DNA of 15,515 bases from UBA6626 sp963579995 (lineage in GTDB: Bacteria; Planctomycetota; Phycisphaerae; Phycisphaerales; Phycisphaeraceae), in NCBI GenBank assembly GCA_963579995.1, contig CAUZIY010000066.1, forward strand, positions 1 through 15,515, read 5' to 3'. Made by a program: the position numbers and the translations under genes. How positions within the stretch are numbered: the stretch's first letter is position 1; the number at the start of each line of letters is the position of its first letter. Of the stretch, positions 1 through 7,959 are shown piece after piece. The notes beneath the pieces were generated by a model. The model saw only the letters and a program-made list of their open reading frames with translations. It had not been told where the DNA came from and made no database searches.

Positions 1-105
1 TCTAAAAACACTAAGGGGTATGACCAGTGCCAATTCCGTTTGACAAAGCCTGAGAAAGTTCCGGGAAAAGGTCAGTCTGTGTGACGTACGCTACGATGAG
101 TCGGT

Positions 106-744
106 TCAACTGCCGACGTGTGATTCGTTACCTAATCGGAGTATTTGGGAAAGAACGCCACGAACGTGTGCCAAGCATTCAGCTTCAGTGGCATTGTTGA
201 TTACTATATAATCGGCGCTTTTCACCTTCTTGTCAAGTGTTATCTGATGTTTCTCACGTTGAGCAAGGTCCTGTTCGGACCAGCCTCTGCTGGCCACCAA
301 CCGTGCCAACCTAACCGGCCGGGGGGTGTCAATGAAGATAACCGTGTCACATTGTTTGTCAAGACCCACCTCCAGTAGAAGAGGGCAATCTTCTACGACA
401 GCAACAACTTGGGGGTTATTTGCATACTGACGGCCAATAATCATGCGTTGGCGGTGCACAACCGGATGAATAATGCTTTCGAGCCGTTGATGCTCGCTTG
501 GATCAGCAAAGACAATTTTGGCCACGACTGATCGATCGATACGTCCTTGCCCATCCAGTATTTTCGGCCCCCACCACTTGAGCAGTTTCGCTTTAACTCC
601 CGGCGCATTCAAGGCGGTCCTTGCCAGTTTATCGGCATCAATAACCCCACAGCCGAGGTCCTGTAGCTGGCTGGCAACAAGACTCTTGCCAGATCCTATC
701 CCGCCAATCAGACCGATGACCGGTTTACGCAGTTCGCCAACCAT
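106..744 (-). CDS. coaE: Dephospho-CoA kinase
   Basis: This cytosolic enzyme transfers a phosphate from ATP to the 3'-hydroxyl of dephospho-CoA, the last step of coenzyme A synthesis. The 212-residue length is normal for CoaE. The P-loop GGIGSGKS is at residues 14-21, followed by the family's IDAD segment at 35-38, which precedes the substrate-binding region. An IHP motif sits near residue 91, and the PLLLEVGLD / DTVIFIDTP segments match the second half of the CoaE fold. The ATG at 744 places the P-loop at the usual distance from the N-terminus, although no strong Shine-Dalgarno sequence precedes it. It starts 13 nt after the stop of the upstream dioxygenase gene, so the two are probably co-transcribed. 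The 105 bases downstream show no recognisable gene. Function is secure. Confidence 0.96.
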   Translation of the reverse strand: MVGELRKPVIGLIGGIGSGKSLVASQLQDLGCGVIDADKLARTALNAPGVKAKLLKWWGPKILDGQGRIDRSVVAKIVFADPSEHQRLESIIHPVVHRQRMIIGRQYANNPQVVAVVEDCPLLLEVGLDKQCDTVIFIDTPRPVRLARLVASRGWSEQDLAQREKHQITLDKKVKSADYIVINNATEAECLAHVRGVLSQILRLGNESHVGS

Positions 745-757
745 CTGTGGATATTTC

Positions 758-1597
758 TTATACTCGATCCCAGCGACTGGGATTCATACCCGGTGCTTCA
801 CTTATCATACCCTTTGGCTTATTACTACCACCGAAATCCCAGTGTCGGGTGTTGGGATCCGCCAACAGTGGTTTAATGTGATCTGGTAAAGCAGCAAGCT
901 TCTCGGAATCCCATGGTTCAACTTCCTGTACCGGCCCAGCCCAACCAGGACGGTAGGCAATTGCCAACATGGAACGAGGCTTGTCGCCAACATTCGGATA
1001 ATTCCCGTGAAAGACGCGATGATTGATTAGCACCGCCGAACCAGCTTTAACGGGTACCATGACCTCTTCGGGGTGTGATTGATAACGACCGTAAGGATTC
1101 GCCTGCTCATGCAGACAAAGATGAGACCGCGGAACCACTCGAAATGGACTAATATCCTTAGTCAGGTCATCGAGATAATACAGCACGCGAACAAGGAATG
1201 GACAGCTGCCTTGATAACCAAATATTTCCGAGCCATAAGGCTGGCCGTCAGCGTGCAGACTGATACCGGGATGACCCGGTTCACTCCTCGAAGTGGTATA
1301 GCTCATCATGATCACCTCGTCGCCAAATATTTCCTTGAGGAATGCGATCGTCGGTGGATAACCGATGAGTTCCGTAATTGAACCGCCTCGAAATTCCAGG
1401 CGTTTAATACCCTTCTGGTAAATACTGTAGTCGACCGCCGTATACTCAAAACCGGAAAGCTGCTTTTTGAGTTGCCCAATGTGTTCGGTATCCAACAGGT
1501 CGGGCAAGACGAGATAACCCTCTACCTCGATTTGTTTAATCTGCTCACCAATCGTTAATGCGGACCAGTCTCGCTCATCAATAATCTGTTCAGGCAT
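758..1597 (-). CDS. Phytanoyl-CoA dioxygenase (PhyH) family Fe(II)/2-oxoglutarate oxygenase
   Basis: A 279-residue member of the PhyH family of non-haem iron, 2-oxoglutarate-dependent oxygenases, which hydroxylate or otherwise oxidise small molecules. The likely metal triad is visible: H115 and D117 in an HADGQ motif, and H197 in VFHGN. R208 in KPRSM is the probable 2-oxoglutarate carboxylate ligand. The N-terminal part (GYLVLPDLLD, residues 27-36) is the usual PhyH opening. The substrate cannot be told from sequence; PhyH members in planctomycetes are numerous and mostly uncharacterised. The gene is first of a pair with coaE and diverges from the sugar isomerase gene across about 135 bp. Only a weak AGAG-like stretch precedes the ATG at 1597. 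The family call is secure, but any substrate would be a guess. Confidence 0.9.
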   Translation of the reverse strand: MPEQIIDERDWSALTIGEQIKQIEVEGYLVLPDLLDTEHIGQLKKQLSGFEYTAVDYSIYQKGIKRLEFRGGSITELIGYPPTIAFLKEIFGDEVIMMSYTTSRSEPGHPGISLHADGQPYGSEIFGYQGSCPFLVRVLYYLDDLTKDISPFRVVPRSHLCLHEQANPYGRYQSHPEEVMVPVKAGSAVLINHRVFHGNYPNVGDKPRSMLAIAYRPGWAGPVQEVEPWDSEKLAALPDHIKPLLADPNTRHWDFGGSNKPKGMISEAPGMNPSRWDRV

Positions 1598-1671
1598 TTC
1601 TCTGGCTATCCGTTAAAGTGGTTTCATGAGACCTGTGTTGCCCAAAATAGAACCCTGTTATCTTGCACATC

Positions 1672-1700
1672 ATTTTAGCAGGCCGAACAACACTCGTCGA
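1672..1700 (-). promoter_or_regulatory. Candidate leftward promoter for the dioxygenase-coaE pair
   Basis: Read on the minus strand there is an extended -10 element TGCTAAAAT (TAAAAT at 1677-1672), matching five of six consensus bases plus the TGn extension. A TCGACG hexamer (1700-1695), matching four of six -35 bases, lies 17 bp upstream. This would start transcription near 1665 and leave a leader of about 70 nt before the ATG at 1597. It was found by eye, so it is only a candidate. Confidence 0.3.
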
Positions 1701-1732
1701 TAGTGGCGACTAATTGCTACCATATCCAATCA

Positions 1733-2659
1733 ATGAAAGAACCGCTAGAAAATTTCGCTACGGTTGGGTTGGTCCACCATCTATTTTATCCAAGTTGTGT
1801 CCACGATCCCCAGGTCCACGCTGACTCACTCGAACAATTCATTCAACGTCGTGACATGGCCACGTTTGATGTGGCCATGCCTTGGGACAACGCACTACGT
1901 CACCGCCTGATCCCCAAACTTCGTGCTTCCTCCGAAAGGTTGCATGACACCGCCTATGCCATCCATTTGTTTCCGGCACGACAAATCTGCCTGGGGACCA
2001 CAAACAAACAGCAGCAGGATCTGATCAAGATGATCCTGCTTGATCAGATCGACATCGCGGCGGCAATTGGAGTCAGGCAGTTTATCTTCATGTCAGGAAT
2101 TGATGTGCCTCAAGGGGAACGGCCGCAAGCAATACAATGCTTTAAAACCCTGTGCCGATGGCTGTGCGAACAGTTGCACAAGCATGACATGATCGCCACG
2201 CTGGAAATATTTGATCGTCACGTTGATAAAAAGTTCCTCTGTGGACCCAGCGAGGAAGCGGTCCAGTTGATCCAATCATTAAAACCAGATGTGGATAACA
2301 TTGGACTGCTTCTTGATGTGGCCCACATCCGACTTTTGGATGAATCTTTGGAACAGGCTATTCGAAGGTGTGCACCATACCTGAACCGTGTTCACCTGGG
2401 TAACTGTGTGATCAAGAACAAGGAAAACCCCTACTACGGCGACCTGCATCCGCCTATCGGATACACCGATGGTGAAATTGATATTCCCGAACTTGCCGAA
2501 ACGTTGTCGACTTTACTCGAAACTGGTTACCTTAAACGAGGTGGGCGCAACTCAATTTTAACCGAGTTACAACCGGTACCTGGAAAAACACTGGATGAGT
2601 GGATTGAAGACAACCACCGCCGTATCGGAACAGCCTGGGAAATGGTCCATGAAAACTAG
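1733..2659 (+). CDS. Sugar phosphate isomerase/epimerase (xylose isomerase-like TIM barrel)
   Basis: This is a protein of about 308 residues of the AP-endonuclease-2 / xylose isomerase-like TIM barrel family, whose members isomerise or epimerise sugars and related polyols using divalent metal. Numbered from the ATG at 1733, probable metal ligands sit at barrel strand ends in the expected order: E158 in LEIF, D195 and H198 in LLDVAH, H221 in VHLGN, and E278 in LTELQ. A GTG at 1703 would add ten residues; neither start has a clear ribosome binding site. The ATG is preferred because homologous-looking sequence (TVGLVHHLFYP) begins just after it. It is the only clearly rightward gene here, divergent from the dioxygenase and convergent with the long leftward array. 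The substrate is unknown, and no sugar transporter or kinase lies beside it to suggest one. Confidence 0.85.
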   Translation: MKEPLENFATVGLVHHLFYPSCVHDPQVHADSLEQFIQRRDMATFDVAMPWDNALRHRLIPKLRASSERLHDTAYAIHLFPARQICLGTTNKQQQDLIKMILLDQIDIAAAIGVRQFIFMSGIDVPQGERPQAIQCFKTLCRWLCEQLHKHDMIATLEIFDRHVDKKFLCGPSEEAVQLIQSLKPDVDNIGLLLDVAHIRLLDESLEQAIRRCAPYLNRVHLGNCVIKNKENPYYGDLHPPIGYTDGEIDIPELAETLSTLLETGYLKRGGRNSILTELQPVPGKTLDEWIEDNHRRIGTAWEMVHEN

Positions 2660-2794
2660 CGAGTGGAAATTCAACTCACCCTGTATCTGCCAGTCACACG
2701 CAGACACGACGTAAAGATGGGGCCGCGTCAGGTGGATCAACAGGCACATGCGATACCGGAAACAACGCCAAACTCGCACCTACCATATGAATGG

Positions 2795-3637
2795 CTAGCG
2801 TAATATGCGGGGTAATCGATCAAGCGCCATAAATGGCTCCCAAACGATCATTTGTGCATGACGCACCTCAAGTACAGGCAGATCCGCCAACAGATTGATA
2901 AGTACATACTGGGTTGGGTTTTTTTTAAAGCTAGATTCGTGGAAACTGATCTGGCCCTTGCCCCGCCATGCTTCGGCACAGACCCCGCTGGCGGGATAGG
3001 TACAGGCATAGCATACGTCCGCCCCGTCATTCTGGACATTGGGGAAGTACTTGAGATTCATCCAATTAGCATCTCGTTTCACTGTTTCGATTTGCTTGCG
3101 CTCAGCAGCAGATGATGGCTCCAAGCCGGTGGCAGACATCTCCAATATCGGATGACCGAAATGGGATACCGTACCACTACAGGCGTCATCGTGGCGTATG
3201 AGGTCCGGAATGTCGGCATAGACTTTTGGCACACCACTGTGGTCACGACCACCAATAATGGGCTCAGACATGTTTTCCCACATGACCACCGCGAAAGCAC
3301 CACGCACGTCCTTGTCCTGCTTGCCATCAAAAACAGCAGCCACATCAACACCAACCAGATTGTAAGCCTTGCCTGCCAGCCAATCGACGTCCTCGCACTC
3401 CACGACCGAAACGCTGACAAGCGATTCGTCACCCAATCGAAATGGCGATGGCAAGAGCTGCTGCGCCTTGTCTGGGTCGGTCAGGAAGGTAACTGACAAC
3501 GCGGTGTTTCGGCCATATCTCATCCCTCCTTGTTCCCACGGCCTGGGATCACGAAAAACGCTGACCGTCGGCATTGTGTAGGGATAATGAGGTTTCAGGT
3601 TGTACATGTGGTGAACTCTAGAACATTGTGGTTTCAT
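2795..3637 (-). CDS. Acetoacetate decarboxylase-fold (ADC superfamily) protein, probably not a classical decarboxylase
   Basis: Up to 280 residues with the ADC fold signature: a central GGRDHSGVPK motif (residues 129-138) corresponding to the GRE...PKK motif of clostridial acetoacetate decarboxylase. K138 would be the Schiff-base lysine. Set against the Clostridium acetobutylicum sequence as I remember it, the second lysine (K116) is V139 here and the catalytic glutamate (E76) aligns with L94. This resembles ADC-like proteins that do aldol or dehydration chemistry, or have no known activity. The start is uncertain: ATGs at 3637, 3607 and 3574 all lack a clear ribosome binding site. It is the last gene of the leftward array, 51 nt after the 53-residue gene if the first ATG is used. 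The family call is good; the reaction is unknown. Confidence 0.85.
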   Translation of the reverse strand: MKPQCSRVHHMYNLKPHYPYTMPTVSVFRDPRPWEQGGMRYGRNTALSVTFLTDPDKAQQLLPSPFRLGDESLVSVSVVECEDVDWLAGKAYNLVGVDVAAVFDGKQDKDVRGAFAVVMWENMSEPIIGGRDHSGVPKVYADIPDLIRHDDACSGTVSHFGHPILEMSATGLEPSSAAERKQIETVKRDANWMNLKYFPNVQNDGADVCYACTYPASGVCAEAWRGKGQISFHESSFKKNPTQYVLINLLADLPVLEVRHAQMIVWEPFMALDRLPRILR

Positions 3638-3688
3638 AGGCAGCAGCCAGGAGTGGATCCTGCCTTTGCCATGAGTACCAACAACCGG

Positions 3689-3850
3689 TCAGGATTCTAT
3701 TTCAAGCCTTGCTAGACGACGCTCGATCTCCAATAGCTTTCGAATGATAATAATGTGCGTCTTCTTGGCATCAATACCAACCGGGCTGGCATCGCTAGCA
3801 ATCATTTTCTCAATCTGCTCGTATTCAGCGCTTGGAACATCCAAATCCAT
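3689..3850 (-). CDS. Small conserved-looking hypothetical protein, 53 residues
   Basis: A short open frame beginning MDLDVPSAEYEQIEKM and ending RRLARLEIES. It fills most of the gap between the ABC permease (42 nt upstream) and the ADC-like gene (51 nt downstream). It is real on translational grounds: the ATG is preceded by AAGGAG six nucleotides away, the best ribosome binding site in this part of the array. The product has an acidic N-terminal half, a central SPVGIDAKKTHIIII stretch, and a C-terminal amphipathic helix (RKLLEIERRLARLE) with leucine/isoleucine spacing suited to a coiled coil. There is no signal peptide, membrane segment or cysteine. I do not recognise a named family. It could be a small adaptor or regulator of a neighbouring protein, but that is speculation. 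Confidence 0.75.
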   Translation of the reverse strand: MDLDVPSAEYEQIEKMIASDASPVGIDAKKTHIIIIRKLLEIERRLARLEIES

Positions 3851-3856
3851 ATGTAT

Positions 3857-3862
3857 CTCCTT
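3857..3862 (-). promoter_or_regulatory. Strong Shine-Dalgarno site of the 53-residue gene
   Basis: On the minus strand AAGGAG lies six nucleotides before the ATG at 3850, an essentially ideal site. Most other starts in this array lack one, so this small product may be made at higher levels than its neighbours. Confidence 0.75.
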
Positions 3863-3892
3863 AATAATTCACAGCAAGTACCGTAATAGATA

Positions 3893-6800
3893 TTATTCAT
3901 GACGTAAAGCATCAAGAAGGTAACGGCGAAGAGCAAGCGCCGAGGCAGCCCATACCCAGAACAAACCACTGACAAACACTGCTGTACAAATCATAACGGT
4001 CAAACCCCATGGCGCACCTTGTCCACCTGATCTTACCATGGGAATCACAGCGATAAGTGACGCAGTTACTCCACAAAACAGACCAACCACCAGGAGCAAA
4101 GCATGTTCAGATATGATCATGCGCCTTAATTGGCAACGGCTAAAGCCGATCGCGCGCATAAGAGCCAATTCCGGGGCCCGCTCCAGGACATTACGCATCA
4201 CCACCATCCCCAGACCAATGCTTCCTAAAAACATTCCCAGACCACCCAATGCCTGAAATATAGCAAGGTAGGTGTTTTGGACGGCATTGAAAGCTCCTAG
4301 CCGCTCGGAGGTTGATGATAATTCCATCCCGATAGGTTCAAGTGCTCGTGTCAGCGATTCATGCACAACTGTAACGGCATGAACCGGAACATCAACAAGA
4401 AACAACTGGTAACCGCTACTGGTCGGGAACCGGTCAACAAACATATCTTCACTGATCAGGATATTGCCCTGAAGAATGGAATTTTCCAACAGGCCAACAA
4501 ACTTTATTTGGAAGGGTCGACCATACTCATCAACGTACCGGTGGGTATCTCCGAGTTTCTTTCCCAGGGCCCACAGTACAGTTGCCTGATCGGCAATGGC
4601 AGGAATCTCATCAGGTGAACTAAGCGCAACATCAAGAAGATGCCAGCCGTCACGCTGCAAGTCCCGGGAAACTCTTTTGGTGAAACGAAAGGCATCCCGT
4701 TCGGCCAGTTGGCCGGAGTTCACACCGATTAATGTCGGTGATTGCGCTCGGTTTAAATTCAGGCAACTAGCGTCATCACCATGACGTATACGCATGGGCA
4801 AGATGTCAACATCCTGAAGATCCTGCCCATCGAAACCCCATGACTTGCGCCCATCCGTGGTATTGAGGTCCTGGTATAACGGGAGGGCCGTACGCCCAAA
4901 GAGTGCAAATCCGCCGGTACCTGCACCACGATCATATTGATCTACCTGGATATCAAGACGGTTTGCACTAACCGCAATGATAATGAAGATGCCACAACTC
5001 AACAGGATGATTGTTGCCACACTACGCCCTGTACGCCGCGTCGTATTACGTAGAACCAGATAAGCCAGTGACAGATCATGAATCACCCTAGACCGCCAGG
5101 TCATCGCGATCACGGATCGCCACAGGCATAGCATTCCTGCCAGAACAAGCACACCGGTGATAAAAAACCGAGCGGCATATGACTGGCTCGATCCCTGCTG
5201 GGGCCAGATCATTAAAATAATGGCCACCGATGCCAATATACATGTAACCGCAACCCAGAAAATCGCGCCAAAGTATTTCACATTCCTCTTGACCACCACC
5301 AGGCCAGGCCCTGATAAGAGTTGCTTGGGTGACCGCTTTGTCACGCAACGAAGTGTGCAATTCATGGCGAGCAGGGCAACCAGGACACCCACCAGACCAC
5401 CAATCAGCCATGATTCTGGGCGCGGGTTGAAGGCGATCGCCACACCGGCTACCGCACCGCTCCAGATGCCATCCAATGCAGCTAACACCAGACGTGTATA
5501 AATTATTCCAGCAACACAGCCAATGATCGATCCGAAGAACGCCAAAACGGCACCTTCGGCCATCATTACCCGTCGCACGATCCTGGCTGGCCAACCCAAT
5601 GAAACCAATATGCCGATCTGGATTGCCCGTTGATCAATACCAAAGGCAAACTGCAATACGGTAAGCAACACGGCCGCAATCACGATAAACATGCTGAGAG
5701 CAAGAAACAGGATGCCAAAATCCGGGGAGTCCCGGCTTGCAGCCAACGCACTTGAGCGGACATCATTAAACGCCAGACCAACCTGGGCTGGATGTATTGC
5801 ACCAAGAATTTGTTGTTCAACCTGATGAAACGAATCGTCCACGGGGTTAATTCGCATGCATGTCCGATCACCGAACCGATTGGCCCATATCTTCTGTCCG
5901 GCTTGCAGTGATATAAATGCCTTGGGAGTACCGCGATAAACATCCCAATACTTCTCATCTTTGTTGCGTATACGGTCCAGGTTGATTGGGATACCCGGTT
6001 CCCACTGACGACAATGGTCGGCGTCGGCAAGACCAGGAAACGATGGCATCAATTCACGATCTGCAGCCAAACCTTCAATTTCGATGATTTGCCGGATGCG
6101 AAAACTAGTTGAACGTTCCACCAGTTGGGCAGAAGGTTCCATCACAAAATAGCTGAGTACAAGTGAATCACCGGCCTGAACTGCAAGATCGTCGGCAAGC
6201 CAGGTGTTGATAACGATCTCATCATCAGCCAAATCGACTGGAATCACCGTGCGGCCAATCCACGACGGTTCAACAGCACTAACCATTGAGTAGGGGGTGG
6301 ACCTGTTGCCGGCACGAATGTTGTTGACAAAGTATGTAAGAATGCTGGTCCTTTTGTCCTGCGAACGTGAATTGATACCTGTTTGCATCAACCGCAAATC
6401 AAGCTCACGACCTACAGCCTGATCAATGAATACACGCCGGGACCGGAGTTCAAGCTGTTCGTTTTCCGCGACCGCATGAAGTTCGAGTTCCGCATCAGCC
6501 AGTTGCCAGCAATCATTCAGCCTTCGATCAAGTTCCCCAACAGACCCCGGAGACTGACCACCAACGAGTAACATGTTCGCCCTTGATCCGATTTCGAGAC
6601 GACCAGCAAGCCAGTGTCGGGACACAAACACATTAAATGCCGGCAACTGATTGGCCCGCAGCGAAAAGTCTCCAAGTTGTCCCGCGTCAGCGATGGCCAC
6701 GATTTCCGCGCGGAGAATGGTAAAAATATCCTCGGTAGTCGCAAGCGGCATATCCCGTGGCAATGTGCCTGGTGTTTCAACCCGTATCACCAGGTCATCG

Positions 6801-7243
6801 CCGACATTAACATTCAGTTGGCGTGACAGGTGTGTGTTCACAACGACCTGCCCGGCATGAATCTTTGGCATGCCTATTGGTTTTTCCGCAAATTTCCAGA
6901 AATCGCCATCAACACCAAGTACCTGGATATTGTTTGCACGCCGGGCACCATCAGGACGTGAAACAATGCCGGACAACTGCAACACAGCAGTAGCATTCTG
7001 GTTTACCCCAGCAGAAAATTCATCCGCCAAGACATCACGAAAATATCGCACGTTCGAGACCATGGCCAGTTGGACATCGCCTAAACGAGCAAGTGCCATT
7101 TTCTCCAAGCTGTACCGAACGCTATCACCAACGGTCAAAGCTCCGACGATGACCGCCGTACCGACCGCGGTGCCGAACATCACTCCGAGGTGGGTGCGCC
7201 AGTAATGGTGCAAGCTGCGCCAGATTAGAGTCGACTGCTTCAC
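3893..7243 (-). CDS. FtsX/MacB-type ABC transporter permease, large form
   Basis: An inner-membrane permease of 1116 residues, much longer than LolC/LolE or MacB permeases (about 400-650). Residues about 20-40 form a first membrane segment, followed by a roughly 470-residue extracytoplasmic region. Three segments (about 505-530, 555-580, 605-625) form an FtsX-like core. Further segments follow near 650-675, 690-710 and 735-755, then a second large soluble region. The final three (about 985-1010, 1040-1062, 1080-1105) form a second FtsX core ending with LRRYLLDALRHE. This duplicated layout suits one polypeptide acting as both permease halves. It begins with GTG three nucleotides after the ATPase stop and has no ribosome binding site, so it probably relies on translational coupling. 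Relatives move lipoproteins, lipids or small molecules by mechanotransmission. The cargo is unknown; the preceding genes suggest their own product. Confidence 0.9.
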   Translation of the reverse strand: MKQSTLIWRSLHHYWRTHLGVMFGTAVGTAVIVGALTVGDSVRYSLEKMALARLGDVQLAMVSNVRYFRDVLADEFSAGVNQNATAVLQLSGIVSRPDGARRANNIQVLGVDGDFWKFAEKPIGMPKIHAGQVVVNTHLSRQLNVNVGDDLVIRVETPGTLPRDMPLATTEDIFTILRAEIVAIADAGQLGDFSLRANQLPAFNVFVSRHWLAGRLEIGSRANMLLVGGQSPGSVGELDRRLNDCWQLADAELELHAVAENEQLELRSRRVFIDQAVGRELDLRLMQTGINSRSQDKRTSILTYFVNNIRAGNRSTPYSMVSAVEPSWIGRTVIPVDLADDEIVINTWLADDLAVQAGDSLVLSYFVMEPSAQLVERSTSFRIRQIIEIEGLAADRELMPSFPGLADADHCRQWEPGIPINLDRIRNKDEKYWDVYRGTPKAFISLQAGQKIWANRFGDRTCMRINPVDDSFHQVEQQILGAIHPAQVGLAFNDVRSSALAASRDSPDFGILFLALSMFIVIAAVLLTVLQFAFGIDQRAIQIGILVSLGWPARIVRRVMMAEGAVLAFFGSIIGCVAGIIYTRLVLAALDGIWSGAVAGVAIAFNPRPESWLIGGLVGVLVALLAMNCTLRCVTKRSPKQLLSGPGLVVVKRNVKYFGAIFWVAVTCILASVAIILMIWPQQGSSQSYAARFFITGVLVLAGMLCLWRSVIAMTWRSRVIHDLSLAYLVLRNTTRRTGRSVATIILLSCGIFIIIAVSANRLDIQVDQYDRGAGTGGFALFGRTALPLYQDLNTTDGRKSWGFDGQDLQDVDILPMRIRHGDDASCLNLNRAQSPTLIGVNSGQLAERDAFRFTKRVSRDLQRDGWHLLDVALSSPDEIPAIADQATVLWALGKKLGDTHRYVDEYGRPFQIKFVGLLENSILQGNILISEDMFVDRFPTSSGYQLFLVDVPVHAVTVVHESLTRALEPIGMELSSTSERLGAFNAVQNTYLAIFQALGGLGMFLGSIGLGMVVMRNVLERAPELALMRAIGFSRCQLRRMIISEHALLLVVGLFCGVTASLIAVIPMVRSGGQGAPWGLTVMICTAVFVSGLFWVWAASALALRRYLLDALRHE

Positions 7244-7246
7244 GTG

Positions 7247-7951
7247 TTAATGGTGAATCATGGTAAGAGTATGGTTTTTCAACTCCAGAACCCGCGCCAT
7301 GTGGGCCGCCAGTTCAGATGAATGTGTTGCCACAACCAACGTGACCTTTTCTTCACGATTCAATTCCACCAGGAGCTCCGTCAGCGAATCAGCTGCGTCC
7401 TGATCCAAGGCCCCGGTGGGCTCATCTGCAAGCAGAATTTTCGGTTGATTAACCAGTGCCCGGACCACCGCCACCCGCTGGCACTGACCGACGGAAAGCT
7501 GTGATGGGTGATGCTGAATGTGGTCTGCCAAACCGACCCGGGCAAGCAATCTTTTGGCCGTATCTACCCCATCTGGCTTCACGGAACGGCTTCCGGGCAC
7601 CAGGGTCGGAAGTAACACATTCTCCCACGCGGTACATTGCGGCAGCAGGTGATGTGTCTGAAAGACAAATCCGATCTGCTGATTACGCAGCCAAGCAAGA
7701 CTGGGTTCATCCTGTGTGCCTAGATCAGTCCCGTCAATAATCACTTGACCCGCCGTAGGTCGATCAAGAGCGCCAATCAGATTCAATAATGTACTCTTGC
7801 CGCAGCCAGATGGGCCAACAATGGCAACCGAATCGCAGGCCATAAGTGACAGATTGACCTGGTCCAGGACCAACGGTGAATCCATACCATTCACTGCATC
7901 ATATCGCTTGGTAATATTGACCATTTTTAAAATCGGATTGTAATTTGCCAT
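7247..7951 (-). CDS. ABC transporter ATP-binding protein (LolD/MacB type)
   Basis: The ATPase partner of the following permease. Numbered from a possible TTG start at 7963 (238 residues), it has Walker A GPSGCGKST at 50-58, the Q-loop glutamine at 102, a signature motif LSVGQCQR at 156-163, Walker B ILLADEP at 176-182, and the H-loop histidine at 214. The signature departs from the usual LSGGQQQR: valine replaces the first glycine, and a cysteine follows the conserved glutamine. TTG at 7963 overlaps the ligase stop as TTGA. ATG at 7951, giving 234 residues beginning MANYNPILKMVNITKRYD, seems the likelier start; neither has a strong ribosome binding site. The spacing of three nucleotides to the permease makes the pairing firm. 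The family call (MacB/LolD group) is secure, the substrate is not. Confidence 0.93.
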   Translation of the reverse strand: MANYNPILKMVNITKRYDAVNGMDSPLVLDQVNLSLMACDSVAIVGPSGCGKSTLLNLIGALDRPTAGQVIIDGTDLGTQDEPSLAWLRNQQIGFVFQTHHLLPQCTAWENVLLPTLVPGSRSVKPDGVDTAKRLLARVGLADHIQHHPSQLSVGQCQRVAVVRALVNQPKILLADEPTGALDQDAADSLTELLVELNREEKVTLVVATHSSELAAHMARVLELKNHTLTMIHH

Positions 7952-7959
7952 GTGTCGAC

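Noticed and set aside
1..105. Start of another gene downstream of coaE
   Set aside because: No open frame with a start codon and ribosome binding site, and no recognisable product in the short stretch available.
2660..2794. Shared terminator between the converging isomerase and ADC-like genes
   Set aside because: No stable GC-rich hairpin followed by a T-run on either strand was found in the 135 bases.
2918..2930. A-AAA-AAC slippery heptamer in a run of eight A's in the ADC-like gene (minus strand), read in frame
   Set aside because: A -1 slip meets a stop after about 16 codons and no stimulatory hairpin or pseudoknot was evident. The zero frame already gives a full-length family member, so programmed frameshifting is not supported.
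3634..3672. Possible 12-codon leader peptide (MAKAGSTPGCCL) overlapping the first ADC ATG as ATGA
   Set aside because: No ribosome binding site, and the ADC start itself may be one of two later ATGs.
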